Assembly (NCBI RefSeq): GCF_030378065.1
Contig: NZ_JAUCGJ010000011.1
Span: forward strand, 36,127 to 100,126
From: Candidatus Venteria ishoeyi
Lineage (GTDB): Bacteria > Pseudomonadota > Gammaproteobacteria > Beggiatoales > Beggiatoaceae
DNA length: 64,000 nucleotides
Direction of reading: 5' to 3'
Shown here: positions 63,807 to 64,000 of the stretch, one piece after another
Layout: the number at the start of each line of letters is the position of its first letter
Numbering within the stretch: position 1 is the stretch's first letter
The notes under the pieces: model-generated
Databases searched by the model: none
Told to the model about the DNA's origin: nothing
What the model saw: only the letters and a program-made list of their open reading frames with translations
Made by a program: the position numbers and the translations under genes

Positions 63807-64000
63807 CTAAATCCAGTAGGTTGTTTTGGTCATCAGTTTTGCACTCTGGTGCATCATGAATTTTACCGGGGCTGGTAAGGGTGCGCCGCCTGCATTTAAG
63901 GCAGTTGTGGCATGTTCTTTTTCATCAATTTTCATTTGCTTGAGTATGGCTTCTGTTTTTGCATCTTGTTTTGGCAATTGGCTTAAATGCTGTTCCAGGT
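63807..64000 (-). CDS. coq7: 2-octaprenyl-3-methyl-6-methoxy-benzoquinol hydroxylase, C-terminal part
   Basis: The last 63 residues of a di-iron hydroxylase of ubiquinone synthesis. The frame runs in from the right edge and reads LPKQDAKTEAILKQMKIDE, then KEHATTALNAGGAPLPAP and VKFMMHQSAKLMTKTTYWI to a TAG at 63807. The E-K-E-H pattern in the last helix supplies iron ligands. The N-terminal half, with the other Glu/His ligands, lies beyond the window. Confidence 0.88.
   Translation of the reverse strand, partial: LEQHLSQLPKQDAKTEAILKQMKIDEKEHATTALNAGGAPLPAPVKFMMHQSAKLMTKTTYWI

Noticed and set aside
63622..63810. Short plus-strand open reading frame after the AsrB/HydG-like gene
   Set aside because: Composition is low-grade, no family features, and the minus strand of the same stretch carries the RAYT remnant.

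Overview
The window is one 64-kb block of a gammaproteobacterial chromosome. The evidence is gene content and order: a complete str-S10-spc-alpha ribosomal superoperon, bamC, smg-dprA preceded by a LysM gene, iscX, the UbiH family and coq7. The moderate GC, the many dispersed palindromic repeats, two lectin-fold genes of diversity-generating-retroelement (DGR) type and part of a soluble-hydrogenase module would fit a Thiotrichales/Beggiatoales-like sulfur bacterium. That placement is inference; genus and species cannot be read from the sequence. No rRNA or tRNA gene and no CRISPR array was seen.

Left part (1-18.2 kb), mostly housekeeping: metH (cut by the left edge), a SAM methyltransferase, a Crp/FNR-type regulator, a PP2C phosphatase, grxD, parC, a CBS / ion-transporter / CBS operon, moeB, an amidase, an exported alpha/beta hydrolase, a UbiH-family hydroxylase and bamC. 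Three copies of a ~162-bp foldback (MITE-like) element lie in the gaps; one supplies the stop codon of parC.

Accessory block (18.2-23.4 kb), between bamC and dapA, which are neighbours in many gammaproteobacteria. It holds a broken vapBC pair, three exported proteins of unknown function and two tandem exported proteins of the formylglycine-generating-enzyme/C-type-lectin fold. The two lectin-fold copies are almost identical in the middle and 3' part except for a 72-bp window near the 3' end. There 23 bases differ, almost all at codon positions 1 and 2, in the pattern left by adenine-directed DGR mutagenesis. No reverse transcriptase or template repeat lies in the window, so the diversifier must be elsewhere.

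Middle (23.4-40.5 kb): dapA, a RelE-type toxin-antitoxin pair, topA, smg, dprA, a LysM protein, a serine/alanine-glyoxylate aminotransferase, iscX, prmA, an LrgAB pair, a solitary VgrG with an octapeptide-repeat tail, a small exported cysteine-rich protein, a PerM-type membrane protein, an unknown protein and a LysR regulator. A fourth copy of the foldback element, a 78-bp tandem repeat and two near-identical short palindromes occur here and nearby.

Right part (40.5-64 kb): rpsL-rpsG-fusA-tuf, the S10, spc and alpha operons through rplQ, then cvpA-purF, a two-gene iron-sulfur/flavin electron-transfer module of the AsrA-AsrB/HydB-HydG type without hydrogenase catalytic genes, a decayed REP-associated tyrosine transposase and the 3' end of coq7 (cut by the right edge). 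Clear sigma70-like promoters precede rpsL and rpsM, and good intrinsic terminators follow tuf and rplQ. Members of a degenerate hairpin family with a GAGTTCGAT-like end sit in several gaps inside the ribosomal operons.
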